Part shown: positions 6,137 to 14,899 of the stretch, piece by piece | Layout: each line of letters starts with the position of its first letter | How positions within the stretch are numbered: position 1 is the first letter of the stretch | From: a virus | IMG/VR virus record: IMGVR_UViG_3300025809_000134 | Location: 1 to 22,732 of that record | Reading direction: 5' to 3' (one strand) | DNA: 22,732 bases | Position numbers and translations under genes: made by a program | Notes under the pieces: generated by a model | Told to the model about the DNA's origin: nothing | What the model saw: only the letters and a program-made list of their open reading frames with translations | Database searches by the model: none

Positions 6137-9100
6137 TTATTTTCCAAATGCTTTATCTATTTCAGGGATTATTGCTTTAATTACTGTAATCTGATTATCT
6201 ATTTGCCTTCTCATTTCATCTGTACTCGCATCTTCTTTAAGAGATTGCAATTCTGGAATGATTTCTTCTAAAGTTCTTTGATCTAAGTAAGGTTTAAAGT
6301 ATCCCATAAAATCTTTACCTGTATCAGGAGATACGTAACGAGACAGTGATTCAACTATTTCTCCTCTTTTTAAGACATCTACAGAGTTTGTTGCTATACC
6401 TGAATATTTACTAGCTATTTCTAATACTCCTAAATAACTATTTTCTTTAACTAGATCTCTGTGCATTGCCCTAGAAAGAACTTGAGATAAAGTTTTAACT
6501 GCATCGTTATTAGCCGCAGAAGTAGAGCTAAATTCTTGCCACCTATCCTGTATAGCAGTAGGTGTAAAGTTACCAAGTTGCGCTAGAGATTCATACTTAG
6601 TAACAGGTAAGTTCCCAGACAGACTTGATTTGTAAACATAGTTACCAAGATGATAAGACATATAAGCTCTTTGATAATCACTTATTCCTGCAATATTACC
6701 TAGAACTTCGGATATTATATGACTAGCTTTTTCATCGTATTCAAAACCTTCTGCCCCAGATATAGCATATACAGCAGTTGCTGTTTTCCCTAGCACACCC
6801 ACAACATATCCTGCTGCACCTGTTACAGCTAATGTCCCATTCAATGCAAATTCTTTCACATGATAATCATAAAAAGTATCTACTACAGAAGCAGGATGCA
6901 TCTTACTTGAAAAATCAACTTGCCCTTCAAACCCCATAGCATTAACTGAAGAGTTTATAACTTGATTCATTATATTCCCCTGCAAAGTTTCTCTAGCTAT
7001 AGGATTCTCTATTTGATTAATAGCGTCTTCTACTTTAGAGCCAAGGAGTCCTCCAAAAATACCTTGAGGCCCAAAGATCGCATATGTAGCAATTAAAGAA
7101 CCTGCCGCTTGCAAATGACTACTAGCCAAAGGAGACACCCTTTCAGGAACTTCTTTACCTAAAGCTTTTAATACAGGGTCTTTAGTGAGCTTTAATACAG
7201 GGTCAACAATTACATCTAAGTAAAGTTTGTGTACGTGCTGAGTAAACTGAAACATAGGACTTAGTAAAGAAGACTTTGATTGATAGTCAAATTGATTTAC
7301 AGAGTTCTGAGTTTGAGTAATTTTTTGAGCATTGAAACTCATGTCAGCTTTAGTCGAAGCATCAAACTTCTTTCCGTTTTTAATTACGTTTTTTTGGAAC
7401 TCGGACATATAAGCAGCTAAGTTTACTAACTTAATAACTCCCTCTTGGCCTGCTTTAGAAGCTGTAAAAGGAGACATCACAAGATTTTTACCTACATTAA
7501 AAGCATTCCCTTTTTTTGTAGAAGCAGCGTCCAAACTGCTTTTTTGAACAAGCTTCATAAAATCATCTGACATACCAACAGCATCCCAGAGACCGTTATT
7601 TTTCATTTCTTCTATAAAATTTCTTGCAAGCTTCTCATCAATACCCATAGCTTTAGCTAAATTTTTAATATTTTTAGGTGTAGTATTTTTTAACGCTGAA
7701 AGAGTAGGGATTAAATTCTTAACCGTATGAGCCATTTCTACGGGATACTTTTCTGCTACATATATTAATTGAGCTGTATTCTGTATAATTTGAAATATAG
7801 GTCTTCCTACAATCACCATCTGTGTAGCAAAATTTTGAATAGCACCTGATATTCCTTGACTGTCTACACCAATCTTTACATTGCTTTTCATAAAGTTATT
7901 TATAATTTTATAACCTTCACCTTCTTGAACCTTTGATATCCCCTCAATATAGTTGTGCCATTGCTTTGCTTTCTGAGCTACATCTGTAGGTATGCCAGAC
8001 GTATCAATCATGTCTTCAAACCTGCCGCTGTAAGATGTCCCACTTTTATTCTTAAAATAGTTTTCAAATTGTTTAAGAAACCTTGAACGTAAACTATTTA
8101 TAATATCGACATCAAGCTGTCTTTCTACACTACCAATAGTTCTTGATAAAGATTCTAAAACACCAAGAGTTTCAGCAGCCTCTAGTCCATCTGAACCTCT
8201 AAGTATTTCTCCTCTTTGCTTTGTATGTACTCCTGCATATCCATATTGAACGCTACTCTCATCCCCGTATATCCCATCAAGGTCTTTGTTTTCTCTTGCT
8301 CTCGTATAAGTAGCTTCCACACCTTCTTTTTCCAAAAGGTCAGCAGTTGCTTTCTTTGCTTGTTCTTCTGTTTTAACAATGTGCGTTGTTGTAAAGCTCT
8401 TCTCTTCAACTCCGTCAACAATACGTGAAACAGGGGTCTTAACAGTCCATCCAGTTTCTTTATAAAATCTATCTATATGACCAGCTCTTTGATTTAAAAC
8501 AATAGCAGGAAGTTCTTTTATATCTTTTTTATTAGAAATAACAAGTCTTCGGTATTCCCCAGACTTATCTATTATAGCTTTATCTAATTTTATAACAGTT
8601 TGTGATGGATCTAGGCTTTCAACAAGAACATCTTTTTTAGTCTTTATATCATAAACTTTTTTGACTTCAGGTTTAAGAACAACAGAACCTCTATATACTT
8701 CATCCCCAATTGTTACATCCTTAATATCTCTAGCAACAAGAGATTTTCGATATTTTTCATTTCTTATTTGATAAATATCATCCATAAGTTTTTGTATACG
8801 AAGATATCTTTTATAAGTATTTTGAGATTCTTCAGCAGTTCTCCCAACAATTACAGCAAACTCATCTACACTTTTAATCCAATCTTGACCATCGTTGTCT
8901 GTATATTTTAAAGCGTGAGTAAGACTATTTACATCTTCAGAACTCATTGGTTTTAAACCTGCCTTTGCAAGAATACTATTATCCTTAGAAAAAATAGATT
9001 CTAACTCCGACTGCATCTTTTGTGCTTGAGACCTGTTATACCCTTTTAAGGCAAAAACCCCTTTTAATACATCTTCTCCCAGCCTTCTAATTGGATCTAA

Positions 9101-11434
9101 TATATTAGAAGAAATATTAGTTATATTGTTTACATCTACGTATAGATTTTTTGTATCGTATCTAGGATTAAACTCATGCTTCTGCTGTACTTCTATATAC
9201 CACTTACCATTCCTTTTTACGACAACTTTCTTATCCACACCAATCAGAGCATTATTCATAGCTTCTTCAGCTAGAGAAAACGATTCAAAACCCTCATCAC
9301 CATCACCAAATAGGTATTTAAAGTTACCAAGAGAGGCTTCATCTGCGTTGTCTGTTAGTGTTACGGGTTTACCTATTGCTACTGAGCTATCCTGTAATTT
9401 TAAAGAACTCCCTGTAGAACGAGCCAAAGCTTTAGCTCTTCTTGCCCCTGCTACAAGAACATCTTCATCTACTAAAATTAATTCATTAACAACATTATTT
9501 AAGTTAGGGTATCCTAAATCTGTAGTATCAGAAGGTGTAGGTAAAAGTCTTGCAGCTATAGCTTGAGGAGAAAGTCCTACCTCCTCTGCGAAGTTTTTTA
9601 AACCTTTTGATTTAACTCCATTATGAAAACTAGATAATTTTTCTTTAACAATTTGGTCATAAGCAGAAGTTTCCGTTCTTGTATCATACACAAACTCTAC
9701 TTTACGCTCTCCTGTTGGCTCAAATAAATCCTCATCTGCTGCTCTCCCGTCTTTCTTAAAAGCATCTAATCTTGAAAGTTTAGACTCCGCTGTAGCAGCA
9801 ACATCGAACTCATTAACCATTTCTTGAACAGCACCTTGCCTCCGAGCAATAGCATCTAGTTGTTTTTGTTTTTCTTGATTTACAATTTTTAAAGCATCTT
9901 TAAACTTTATTTTCTTTTCTTTAGCCAAAGCTCTGGCTTCTGTATTTGTATTAGTTTTAGAAACCTCGTCTTTTAATTTACCAAGTTCCTTTTTTTCTTT
10001 TTCTAAATTTATACGAAACTCACGAGTTCCTTTTTTATCAGCAGCTTCAGATAAATCTTTTCTTATATCTCTTACATTTTCTGATATTTTTACACTGGTC
10101 GGTTGCTTAACAACAAGGCTATTACGAGCTTCAGTAAAAGGTACATAAGACAATCTTTCTGGAGTTAATACCGTATCTTTATCAGAAGGAAAAATACGAG
10201 AAGCAAGGAATTTCATTAAGCCTTTAATGCCTCTAACATAACCTTTGAACTCTGCTCCAAAAATTGTTGCGTTAATAGCCGTTTCTAATATATCGGAATA
10301 CTGTGCATCTGTCGTTTCATTCCCTTGTATAAAACCTAACCCACCTTCTCTAATCGCACTTTGCAATCCATCGAGTTGATCTATAACTAATAAAGAGTTA
10401 TTGTTAGATATCAGTAAAGTTTCTGTTTCTAGCCAAGTCTCTACTAGTTTATTAAAAACTTCTTCTTGCCTTTCAACTGGCGCACTCTTTATCTTGTCAA
10501 GAGCTTCTGATAATCCATTATTGAATTTAACCCATTCTTCTGTAGCCACTGTAGTTGGTAGAGCGTATTCTACTACATCAAAAAGAACTCCTAAAAGATT
10601 TGTATTCTCCCATACACGTTCTTGCATCTTAGCTAACTCTGTAGACCTAACAGCATCTTTTTCTATATTAATAGATAAAGAACGCATTCGATCAGAAGGT
10701 ATGTTAAGAGATTCAACAATAAAATTCTGTCTCAAATCCAGCATTGAAACAGGTTTACGTGGTGTATTTGCAGCATCTTGTAAAATAGTACCTAAATCAT
10801 AAGAATTTTGTGCTAAGTCTACTTCTTTTGATATTCTAGAAATTTCTAGTTCTTGGTTTGAATTTGATATTAAAGATACGGCTTCTGAAATAGAAGCTGT
10901 GCCACCAGATTGGAATTCCTCTGATAACTCTTCTCGACCTCTTTCTAGAAGAGGAGATAGCAACATCGACATTTCAGAAGAACCTATCTTACTCATAGCC
11001 GTATCAACAATAATTTCATCTTCAAATAAAGCAGCAAAATCTAAATCAGGTAGAGATTGAAACAACCCTCCCGAAAAAGATGTATCTACAACAGCATCAG
11101 CTTCTCTTTGTTCCCCCACCTTACCACCTTGTAAAGGCTCTCCACTTCCTCCACGTACAGCATTCTCTTCACCTTCCTTCATTTCAAGATCTTCAAAAGC
11201 AGTCTCTAGTGATTTTACAGCTTCAGGATTAAATCGGCTTAAGGTGCTATTCCCTGCTTCTGTAGTAGGTTTATCTGAAACAAGTTCTGTTTCTAATGCT
11301 CCAGCCTTCCTAATATCATCTAGAGTATAACCTTTAGCTTTTAAGTCTTTAGCTTTTTCTACAACCTTAGCTTGATTATCTTTAGCTTCAGGATGAGACT
11401 CAATCGTGCCTTCTTTTGTTTCTACTTTTCTCAT
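6137..11434 (-). CDS. Giant internal virion/DNA-ejection protein (1765 aa)
   Basis: The longest gene in the window, about a third longer than T7 gp16 (1318 aa). It follows a gp14-like gene, so a role as ejected core protein forming the trans-envelope DNA conduit is likely. Visible parts are an acidic low-complexity N-terminus (to about 120), a charged coiled-coil-like stretch (about 450-545), a long mixed middle, and two hydrophobic segments near 1438-1462 (AAGSLIATYAIFG..) and 1530-1560 (LAVTGAAGYVVGVLG..) that could insert into membrane. I found no transglycosylase E...Q/GLMQ motif or other lytic domain, unlike T7 gp16. The ATG at 11434 follows AGTAGGTG; the upstream stop is 12 bases away. 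Base composition across 4.4-11.4 kb looks more AT-rich than the capsid and terminase genes. The assignment rests on context and architecture rather than a clear sequence match. Confidence 0.7.
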   Translation of the reverse strand: MRKVETKEGTIESHPEAKDNQAKVVEKAKDLKAKGYTLDDIRKAGALETELVSDKPTTEAGNSTLSRFNPEAVKSLETAFEDLEMKEGEENAVRGGSGEPLQGGKVGEQREADAVVDTSFSGGLFQSLPDLDFAALFEDEIIVDTAMSKIGSSEMSMLLSPLLERGREELSEEFQSGGTASISEAVSLISNSNQELEISRISKEVDLAQNSYDLGTILQDAANTPRKPVSMLDLRQNFIVESLNIPSDRMRSLSINIEKDAVRSTELAKMQERVWENTNLLGVLFDVVEYALPTTVATEEWVKFNNGLSEALDKIKSAPVERQEEVFNKLVETWLETETLLISNNNSLLVIDQLDGLQSAIREGGLGFIQGNETTDAQYSDILETAINATIFGAEFKGYVRGIKGLMKFLASRIFPSDKDTVLTPERLSYVPFTEARNSLVVKQPTSVKISENVRDIRKDLSEAADKKGTREFRINLEKEKKELGKLKDEVSKTNTNTEARALAKEKKIKFKDALKIVNQEKQKQLDAIARRQGAVQEMVNEFDVAATAESKLSRLDAFKKDGRAADEDLFEPTGERKVEFVYDTRTETSAYDQIVKEKLSSFHNGVKSKGLKNFAEEVGLSPQAIAARLLPTPSDTTDLGYPNLNNVVNELILVDEDVLVAGARRAKALARSTGSSLKLQDSSVAIGKPVTLTDNADEASLGNFKYLFGDGDEGFESFSLAEEAMNNALIGVDKKVVVKRNGKWYIEVQQKHEFNPRYDTKNLYVDVNNITNISSNILDPIRRLGEDVLKGVFALKGYNRSQAQKMQSELESIFSKDNSILAKAGLKPMSSEDVNSLTHALKYTDNDGQDWIKSVDEFAVIVGRTAEESQNTYKRYLRIQKLMDDIYQIRNEKYRKSLVARDIKDVTIGDEVYRGSVVLKPEVKKVYDIKTKKDVLVESLDPSQTVIKLDKAIIDKSGEYRRLVISNKKDIKELPAIVLNQRAGHIDRFYKETGWTVKTPVSRIVDGVEEKSFTTTHIVKTEEQAKKATADLLEKEGVEATYTRARENKDLDGIYGDESSVQYGYAGVHTKQRGEILRGSDGLEAAETLGVLESLSRTIGSVERQLDVDIINSLRSRFLKQFENYFKNKSGTSYSGRFEDMIDTSGIPTDVAQKAKQWHNYIEGISKVQEGEGYKIINNFMKSNVKIGVDSQGISGAIQNFATQMVIVGRPIFQIIQNTAQLIYVAEKYPVEMAHTVKNLIPTLSALKNTTPKNIKNLAKAMGIDEKLARNFIEEMKNNGLWDAVGMSDDFMKLVQKSSLDAASTKKGNAFNVGKNLVMSPFTASKAGQEGVIKLVNLAAYMSEFQKNVIKNGKKFDASTKADMSFNAQKITQTQNSVNQFDYQSKSSLLSPMFQFTQHVHKLYLDVIVDPVLKLTKDPVLKALGKEVPERVSPLASSHLQAAGSLIATYAIFGPQGIFGGLLGSKVEDAINQIENPIARETLQGNIMNQVINSSVNAMGFEGQVDFSSKMHPASVVDTFYDYHVKEFALNGTLAVTGAAGYVVGVLGKTATAVYAISGAEGFEYDEKASHIISEVLGNIAGISDYQRAYMSYHLGNYVYKSSLSGNLPVTKYESLAQLGNFTPTAIQDRWQEFSSTSAANNDAVKTLSQVLSRAMHRDLVKENSYLGVLEIASKYSGIATNSVDVLKRGEIVESLSRYVSPDTGKDFMGYFKPYLDQRTLEEIIPELQSLKEDASTDEMRRQIDNQITVIKAIIPEIDKAFGK

Positions 11435-11446
11435 TTATTACACCTA

Positions 11447-11914
11447 CTAAGGGTTTAAATCTATTACAGGAGCGCCACCATCAGCCCTTGGAGTCGTACT
11501 ATCTGGCCTCATGCTATTACCCATCATTGCTAAGTTAGCTACAGAATTAAACGTAGAAGCTTGCCCTGCATATTGATTAGCTTTAGCCATATTCTGTGCA
11601 ATACGAGTTTGAAAGAAATCCATTTGATTTGAGAACTGCATATTCCCTGCTGTAAGAGAACCTACGGCACTGTACCCACCTTGAGCTGCACTACTCTGTA
11701 ATGTCCCTCCAGTAGCTGCTCCTTGAACTATCTGTGCTTGAGCTATACGTTGTTGTCTTACTGCTGCCATTTGCTCTCTAGCTTGCTGCGCTCTCCTTAC
11801 ACCCTCTTGGTTACGAGCCGCTTTCTTCTGTTGTTTACGTGACTTTTCTCCCGCCACAATACTACCCACTGTACCAACAGAGGCTACCACTAGAGCTGTT
11901 ACTCCAAAAGTCAT
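11447..11914 (-). CDS. gp14-like internal virion protein (155 aa)
   Basis: Short protein with the architecture of T7 gp14-type internal core proteins: an N-terminal hydrophobic helix (VTALVVASVGTVGSIVAG, about 5-22), a basic Gln/Ala/Arg-rich helix (about 24-65), a Gly/Ala/Ser-rich middle and a second helical region near NQMDFFQTRIAQNMAK. In T7, gp14 is ejected first and forms a pore in the outer membrane. Its place directly upstream of the giant ejection protein fits. The ATG at 11914 overlaps the TGA of the cupin-like gene (ATGA), with GGAGAT as binding site inside the preceding gene. The Ala/Gln-rich sequence gives little for family assignment, so the call relies on architecture and synteny. 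Confidence 0.72.
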   Translation of the reverse strand: MTFGVTALVVASVGTVGSIVAGEKSRKQQKKAARNQEGVRRAQQAREQMAAVRQQRIAQAQIVQGAATGGTLQSSAAQGGYSAVGSLTAGNMQFSNQMDFFQTRIAQNMAKANQYAGQASTFNSVANLAMMGNSMRPDSTTPRADGGAPVIDLNP

Positions 11915-12357
11915 TTTAATATCTCCAATAGTTCTTTTTTATCTGTAATAATATGCCTGTTTGCCACTTCTTCGGTATCAGTGCAGTTATCTAAATTTAA
12001 ATGTACAGTAATCCAAGTACAGTCCGTATCAGCATATACACATCTTTTAGCGTGAGGTGTAGAAGTAAATACGAAAGGAGCTACCGCTTTAAATTCACCA
12101 TCTTGACTTACTATCGTACTTGTACCTTCAGCTAGAATAGTAAAATGAGAATACTTATGCATCTCGCCTACGACAGCTACTCCTTCAGGAATAAACAAAG
12201 ATCGTAGGTACATACCATCTGCAAAATAATGGATAGGCTCTAAATCTTCTTTTGTAAGTTTTTCATCTTCTGGAATTTCCTCAATAGCTTCTTGTAAAGA
12301 AAAAGCTTTTTGTAAAATAGTCTGGCCTTCTGCAAACTCCATCATTTCACTAATCAC
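11911..12357 (-). CDS. Cupin-fold-like phage protein (148 aa)
   Basis: The central part (about 48-125) reads as a cupin β-barrel: MYLRSLFIPEGVAVVGEMH, then FTILAEGTSTIV with a dG turn, then APFVFTSTPHAKR and CTWITVHLN. The two cupin motifs are recognisable, but the first has H-x-x-x-H rather than H-x-H, so metal binding is uncertain. Similar phage proteins ending in 'W-x-T-V-H' are known to me only as uncharacterised cupins. It starts at GTG 12357, with AGAGG six bases upstream, and overlaps the nozzle gene's TGA (GTGA); it in turn overlaps the gp14-like gene by four bases. Sitting between tail and ejection-protein genes, it may be a virion component, perhaps a tail-associated sugar-binding or cap domain, or a soluble enzyme. 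The role is inference. Confidence 0.65.
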   Translation of the reverse strand: MISEMMEFAEGQTILQKAFSLQEAIEEIPEDEKLTKEDLEPIHYFADGMYLRSLFIPEGVAVVGEMHKYSHFTILAEGTSTIVSQDGEFKAVAPFVFTSTPHAKRCVYADTDCTWITVHLNLDNCTDTEEVANRHIITDKKELLEILK

Positions 12358-13571
12358 ATTCTACCTCTCATGGTATAACCTACGGAGTACCCTAAGAGTT
12401 GCATATCTTTTTCTGGCTCTGCTTGAAATACAAATTGAACAGCATCCCCATTACCACGAATATTAAACTTCTTAGAGATAAGACTTTCACCTGTATCAAA
12501 TGTATAGGGGTAATCATCTGGTATAAAACCTCTTTGCATTGGTTTGTATAACTGCATTGCTTTACCTCTACCTTCACCATTCAAGATACCTGTGTACTTC
12601 CCGTATGCTGCACTCTTATCAAAATCCCAACGAGCTTGAAACAAACAAGCACTAGGATAATCAAATACATAACTATCTGCTTCATATCCTGTTATTGTTG
12701 TTTCTGTCTTTCTGAAAAATACTTTAGCTTGTGACACAGCTTTCTTATTAGAAAACTTACCAAGTGTTTCATAACCAGTAACAAGATAAGCTTCTTGGTC
12801 TGTACCAAAATCTTTAAATACACGATTAACTCTAGAAGAGAATGAGTACGTGACATTAGTATCAGTTTGAAGAGAACTGGGATAATATAAAGCATTAGCT
12901 ATGGTAAATGGCATACGGAGTTTGTAGGAGGCACTAGATTGCTTTTGAGGATAGAATGCACCTACAGTTGTATCTAGAACTAAACCTGCACCTTGTGTCT
13001 TAGGAAGCCACCATTCACATTGTTTAGTACCTGAGTTATATACGCCTTGAGCGCCTTCTCCTGCAAGAGTAGATAAGTAATAAGAACGTATGGATGTTTC
13101 TGTAATATCTGTAGCATCTGCTGTATTAAATTTATTCACAGAAATTTTCATAATAGCGTTATTAGAAAAGTAATAGATATTATTATCTGCTACTACAATA
13201 CTTTTAGCACTATCTATACCCCTGTCGGTAATCTTTTCTACATTAAAAGATGTAGCTTTAAATCCTCCATCAGGGTTGTAGATATACCACACACCATTAC
13301 CAGCAAAGATAAGAACACCTGAACTATAAGATTGCATAGCCTTGATACGTTGAGTATCTTCTAGCTCTATTACACCTCCATCTGTATCTAGTAAATCTGG
13401 AAACTCACTGCTAGTCGGGTCATTTTGTTGATAACACCTACCTACATCACTGTCAGTTTCTACTATTTGAGTGAAGTACACCATACTATCTACAGCGTAA
13501 AAGAATCTCCCAAATGCACTAGCACAGGAAGTAGGGTTCTTAAAATTCTTCTTAGGGCTATCTACCGCCAT
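12354..13571 (-). CDS. Tail nozzle protein, C-terminal half (T7 gp12-like)
   Basis: A 405-aa protein resembling the β-propeller and distal part of podophage tail tubular protein B, the nozzle that closes the tail and carries fibres. It opens with NPTSCASAFGRFFYAVDSM, which parallels the 'RPTATAFFAGRVWYAG' strand at the start of the propeller in single-chain homologues. It then shows IKAMQSYSSGVLIFAGNGVW and NNIYYFSNNAIMKIS blade-like repeats and ends in a β-rich domain (GYSVGYTMRGRM). It begins at ATG 13571 behind AGAGGA. The N-terminal half is encoded by the preceding gene in the same frame, 27 bases away across four in-frame stops. Combined length is 737 aa, against 794 for T7 gp12. Function probably requires co-assembly with that half. 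Confidence 0.75.
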   Translation of the reverse strand: MAVDSPKKNFKNPTSCASAFGRFFYAVDSMVYFTQIVETDSDVGRCYQQNDPTSSEFPDLLDTDGGVIELEDTQRIKAMQSYSSGVLIFAGNGVWYIYNPDGGFKATSFNVEKITDRGIDSAKSIVVADNNIYYFSNNAIMKISVNKFNTADATDITETSIRSYYLSTLAGEGAQGVYNSGTKQCEWWLPKTQGAGLVLDTTVGAFYPQKQSSASYKLRMPFTIANALYYPSSLQTDTNVTYSFSSRVNRVFKDFGTDQEAYLVTGYETLGKFSNKKAVSQAKVFFRKTETTITGYEADSYVFDYPSACLFQARWDFDKSAAYGKYTGILNGEGRGKAMQLYKPMQRGFIPDDYPYTFDTGESLISKKFNIRGNGDAVQFVFQAEPEKDMQLLGYSVGYTMRGRM

Positions 13572-13598
13572 AGTATCCTCTTATCTCTTTTAATATCA

Positions 13599-14597
13599 TT
13601 ATTCTGGATCTAGAAATTCATCAAAGGGTGGCTTGTAAGGAGGAATACCACCACCACCAGAAGGAGTATCAGGGTCTTCAGGGTCTATAACATCAGGCTC
13701 ATCTGGATTATATGTAGGAGTTCCTGAAAAGTTTATAGTGCCTATAGGAACTAATGTTGTGCTTGGCGCACCATCTTCTTCAGGATTAAGTAATTTAGCA
13801 TCTCTGTTAAAATCATTAATGTCGTAAACATAATGACCTCTCCCTGCTTTACTGTTCCCGAAGTTAGCCCCTTTAACATCTTTGGATGAGAAGACTGTAT
13901 CCCCACCTTCATCTATAATAATTCCTACAGAAGCTACTTGTGCATTACTAGGATAGACTCCTGTAAAATCTTTAAAGGCAGTTGTTACAAGTTTTTCTGT
14001 TTTGTTATCTTCTAAATCTGCTCTTGTAAGATGCCAATCAGCATTAAATAAATTGTACTTATGGTTGTCTGAAAGATTAATAGGTTGCTCGGATATTTCT
14101 AGACCATCATCTACTAATTCAAAGTCACGTACATTTACCTTAACACTGCTAACAAAAATTTCTTTTGTAAGTTCTTTGTACTCACACATAACAGGGTTAG
14201 TACCTTGGTCTGTAGTAATAACAAGGAAGTTAGTTGTTTCAGCTATTTGTGTTTTTACTACAGCAGAAGAAATTGCAACCTCTGCTATAAATGTAAAGTC
14301 ATCATCTACCGCATGAAAACGAAGTTTGGTTTGTGGTGTGTCGTCTGTAACTGTAACACATACTAAAGATGGGCCTCTCCAATAGAATACATTTTCTACA
14401 GCAGCAAACCCTCCAGTAATAACAAAAGGAGTTACTAAATCTTGGAAACCTAAACGTCTTTTACGAATCAATCCATCTTTATTAATTACAAAATTTAATT
14501 CATCTGATGTGAAACTTTCAGGAAAAGCAAGAGCTGAAGTTTCGGTATTTAAACCTTTGATTAAAGAAAGATAATCTTTTTGTCCTGAAGCCCTCAT
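13599..14597 (-). CDS. Tail nozzle protein, N-terminal half (T7 gp12-like)
   Basis: A 332-aa protein whose N-terminus (GLNTETSALAFPESFTSDEL, about 15-34, then NKDGLIRKRRLGF) matches the pattern at the start of podophage nozzle proteins, 'G-x-N-x-E-x-x-x-x-x-P-x-x-x-x-x-E-x-N...D-G-x-x-x-R-R-x-G'. Residues about 40-290 are β-rich. The last 40 residues are a Pro/Asp/Gly linker (NPDEPDVIDPEDP, then SGGGGIPPYKPP), ending at a double stop TAA-TGA. In single-chain homologues such a Pro-rich linker precedes the propeller; here the chain ends and a second gene begins. The ATG at 14597 follows AAGGAT, and the preceding stop is two bases away. With the next gene it is inferred to build the hexameric tail tip. 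Confidence 0.72.
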   Translation of the reverse strand: MRASGQKDYLSLIKGLNTETSALAFPESFTSDELNFVINKDGLIRKRRLGFQDLVTPFVITGGFAAVENVFYWRGPSLVCVTVTDDTPQTKLRFHAVDDDFTFIAEVAISSAVVKTQIAETTNFLVITTDQGTNPVMCEYKELTKEIFVSSVKVNVRDFELVDDGLEISEQPINLSDNHKYNLFNADWHLTRADLEDNKTEKLVTTAFKDFTGVYPSNAQVASVGIIIDEGGDTVFSSKDVKGANFGNSKAGRGHYVYDINDFNRDAKLLNPEEDGAPSTTLVPIGTINFSGTPTYNPDEPDVIDPEDPDTPSGGGGIPPYKPPFDEFLDPE

Positions 14598-14599
14598 AA

Positions 14600-14899
14600 C
14601 TAATCCTTATACTTACCCATTAAAAACTTCTTAATGGCACTAGGTTGTTTATGTTTATCTGGAACTTCCAAATTGTTTACTTCTGCCCACTTCAATAAGT
14701 CTGCTTTATTATTTAAGCTTTCTAAATCTGCACTCTTTACAACAGAGGATGCAGGGGCTTTTTTACTTAGCTCGTAAAGTTCCCAAGCTCTCGCTGCTTC
14801 ACTCTTTCTAATAAAGCATCCACTAAGTGCTTCAGCAACTTTACCACTTCGACTCCACCTATAAAAACCATCAAAGATTAATTTGTAATCAGTATCCAT
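14600..14899 (-). CDS. Small protein with HeH/SAP-like C-terminus (99 aa)
   Basis: A 99-aa helical protein placed between the adaptor and nozzle genes. The C-terminal 35 residues (NKADLLKWAEVNNLEV, then PDKHKQPSAIKKFL) have the helix-extended-helix pattern of HeH/LEM/SAP-like modules, which often bind DNA or protein. The N-terminal part (FDGFYRWSRSGKVAEAL) is helical with no recognised domain. It starts at ATG 14899, overlapping the adaptor stop by one base (TAATG), and its stop is two bases from the next gene. A role in head-tail joining or in holding the DNA end at the portal is possible from position only. Confidence 0.65.
   Translation of the reverse strand: MDTDYKLIFDGFYRWSRSGKVAEALSGCFIRKSEAARAWELYELSKKAPASSVVKSADLESLNNKADLLKWAEVNNLEVPDKHKQPSAIKKFLMGKYKD

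Noticed and set aside
6136-6147. TTG start adding four residues to the 584-aa ejection protein
   Set aside because: The TTG lies within the GGAAA binding site of the ATG at 6135 and has no site of its own.
7166-7204. Direct repeat of CTTTAATACAGGGTC-like sequence in the giant ejection gene
   Set aside because: It encodes a short repeated DPVLK segment in one protein and is best explained as a local duplication, not a regulatory repeat.
8182-8421. Long alternative-frame ORFs inside the giant ejection gene and other large genes
   Set aside because: They lack binding sites, have low-complexity composition, and lie wholly within strongly supported genes.
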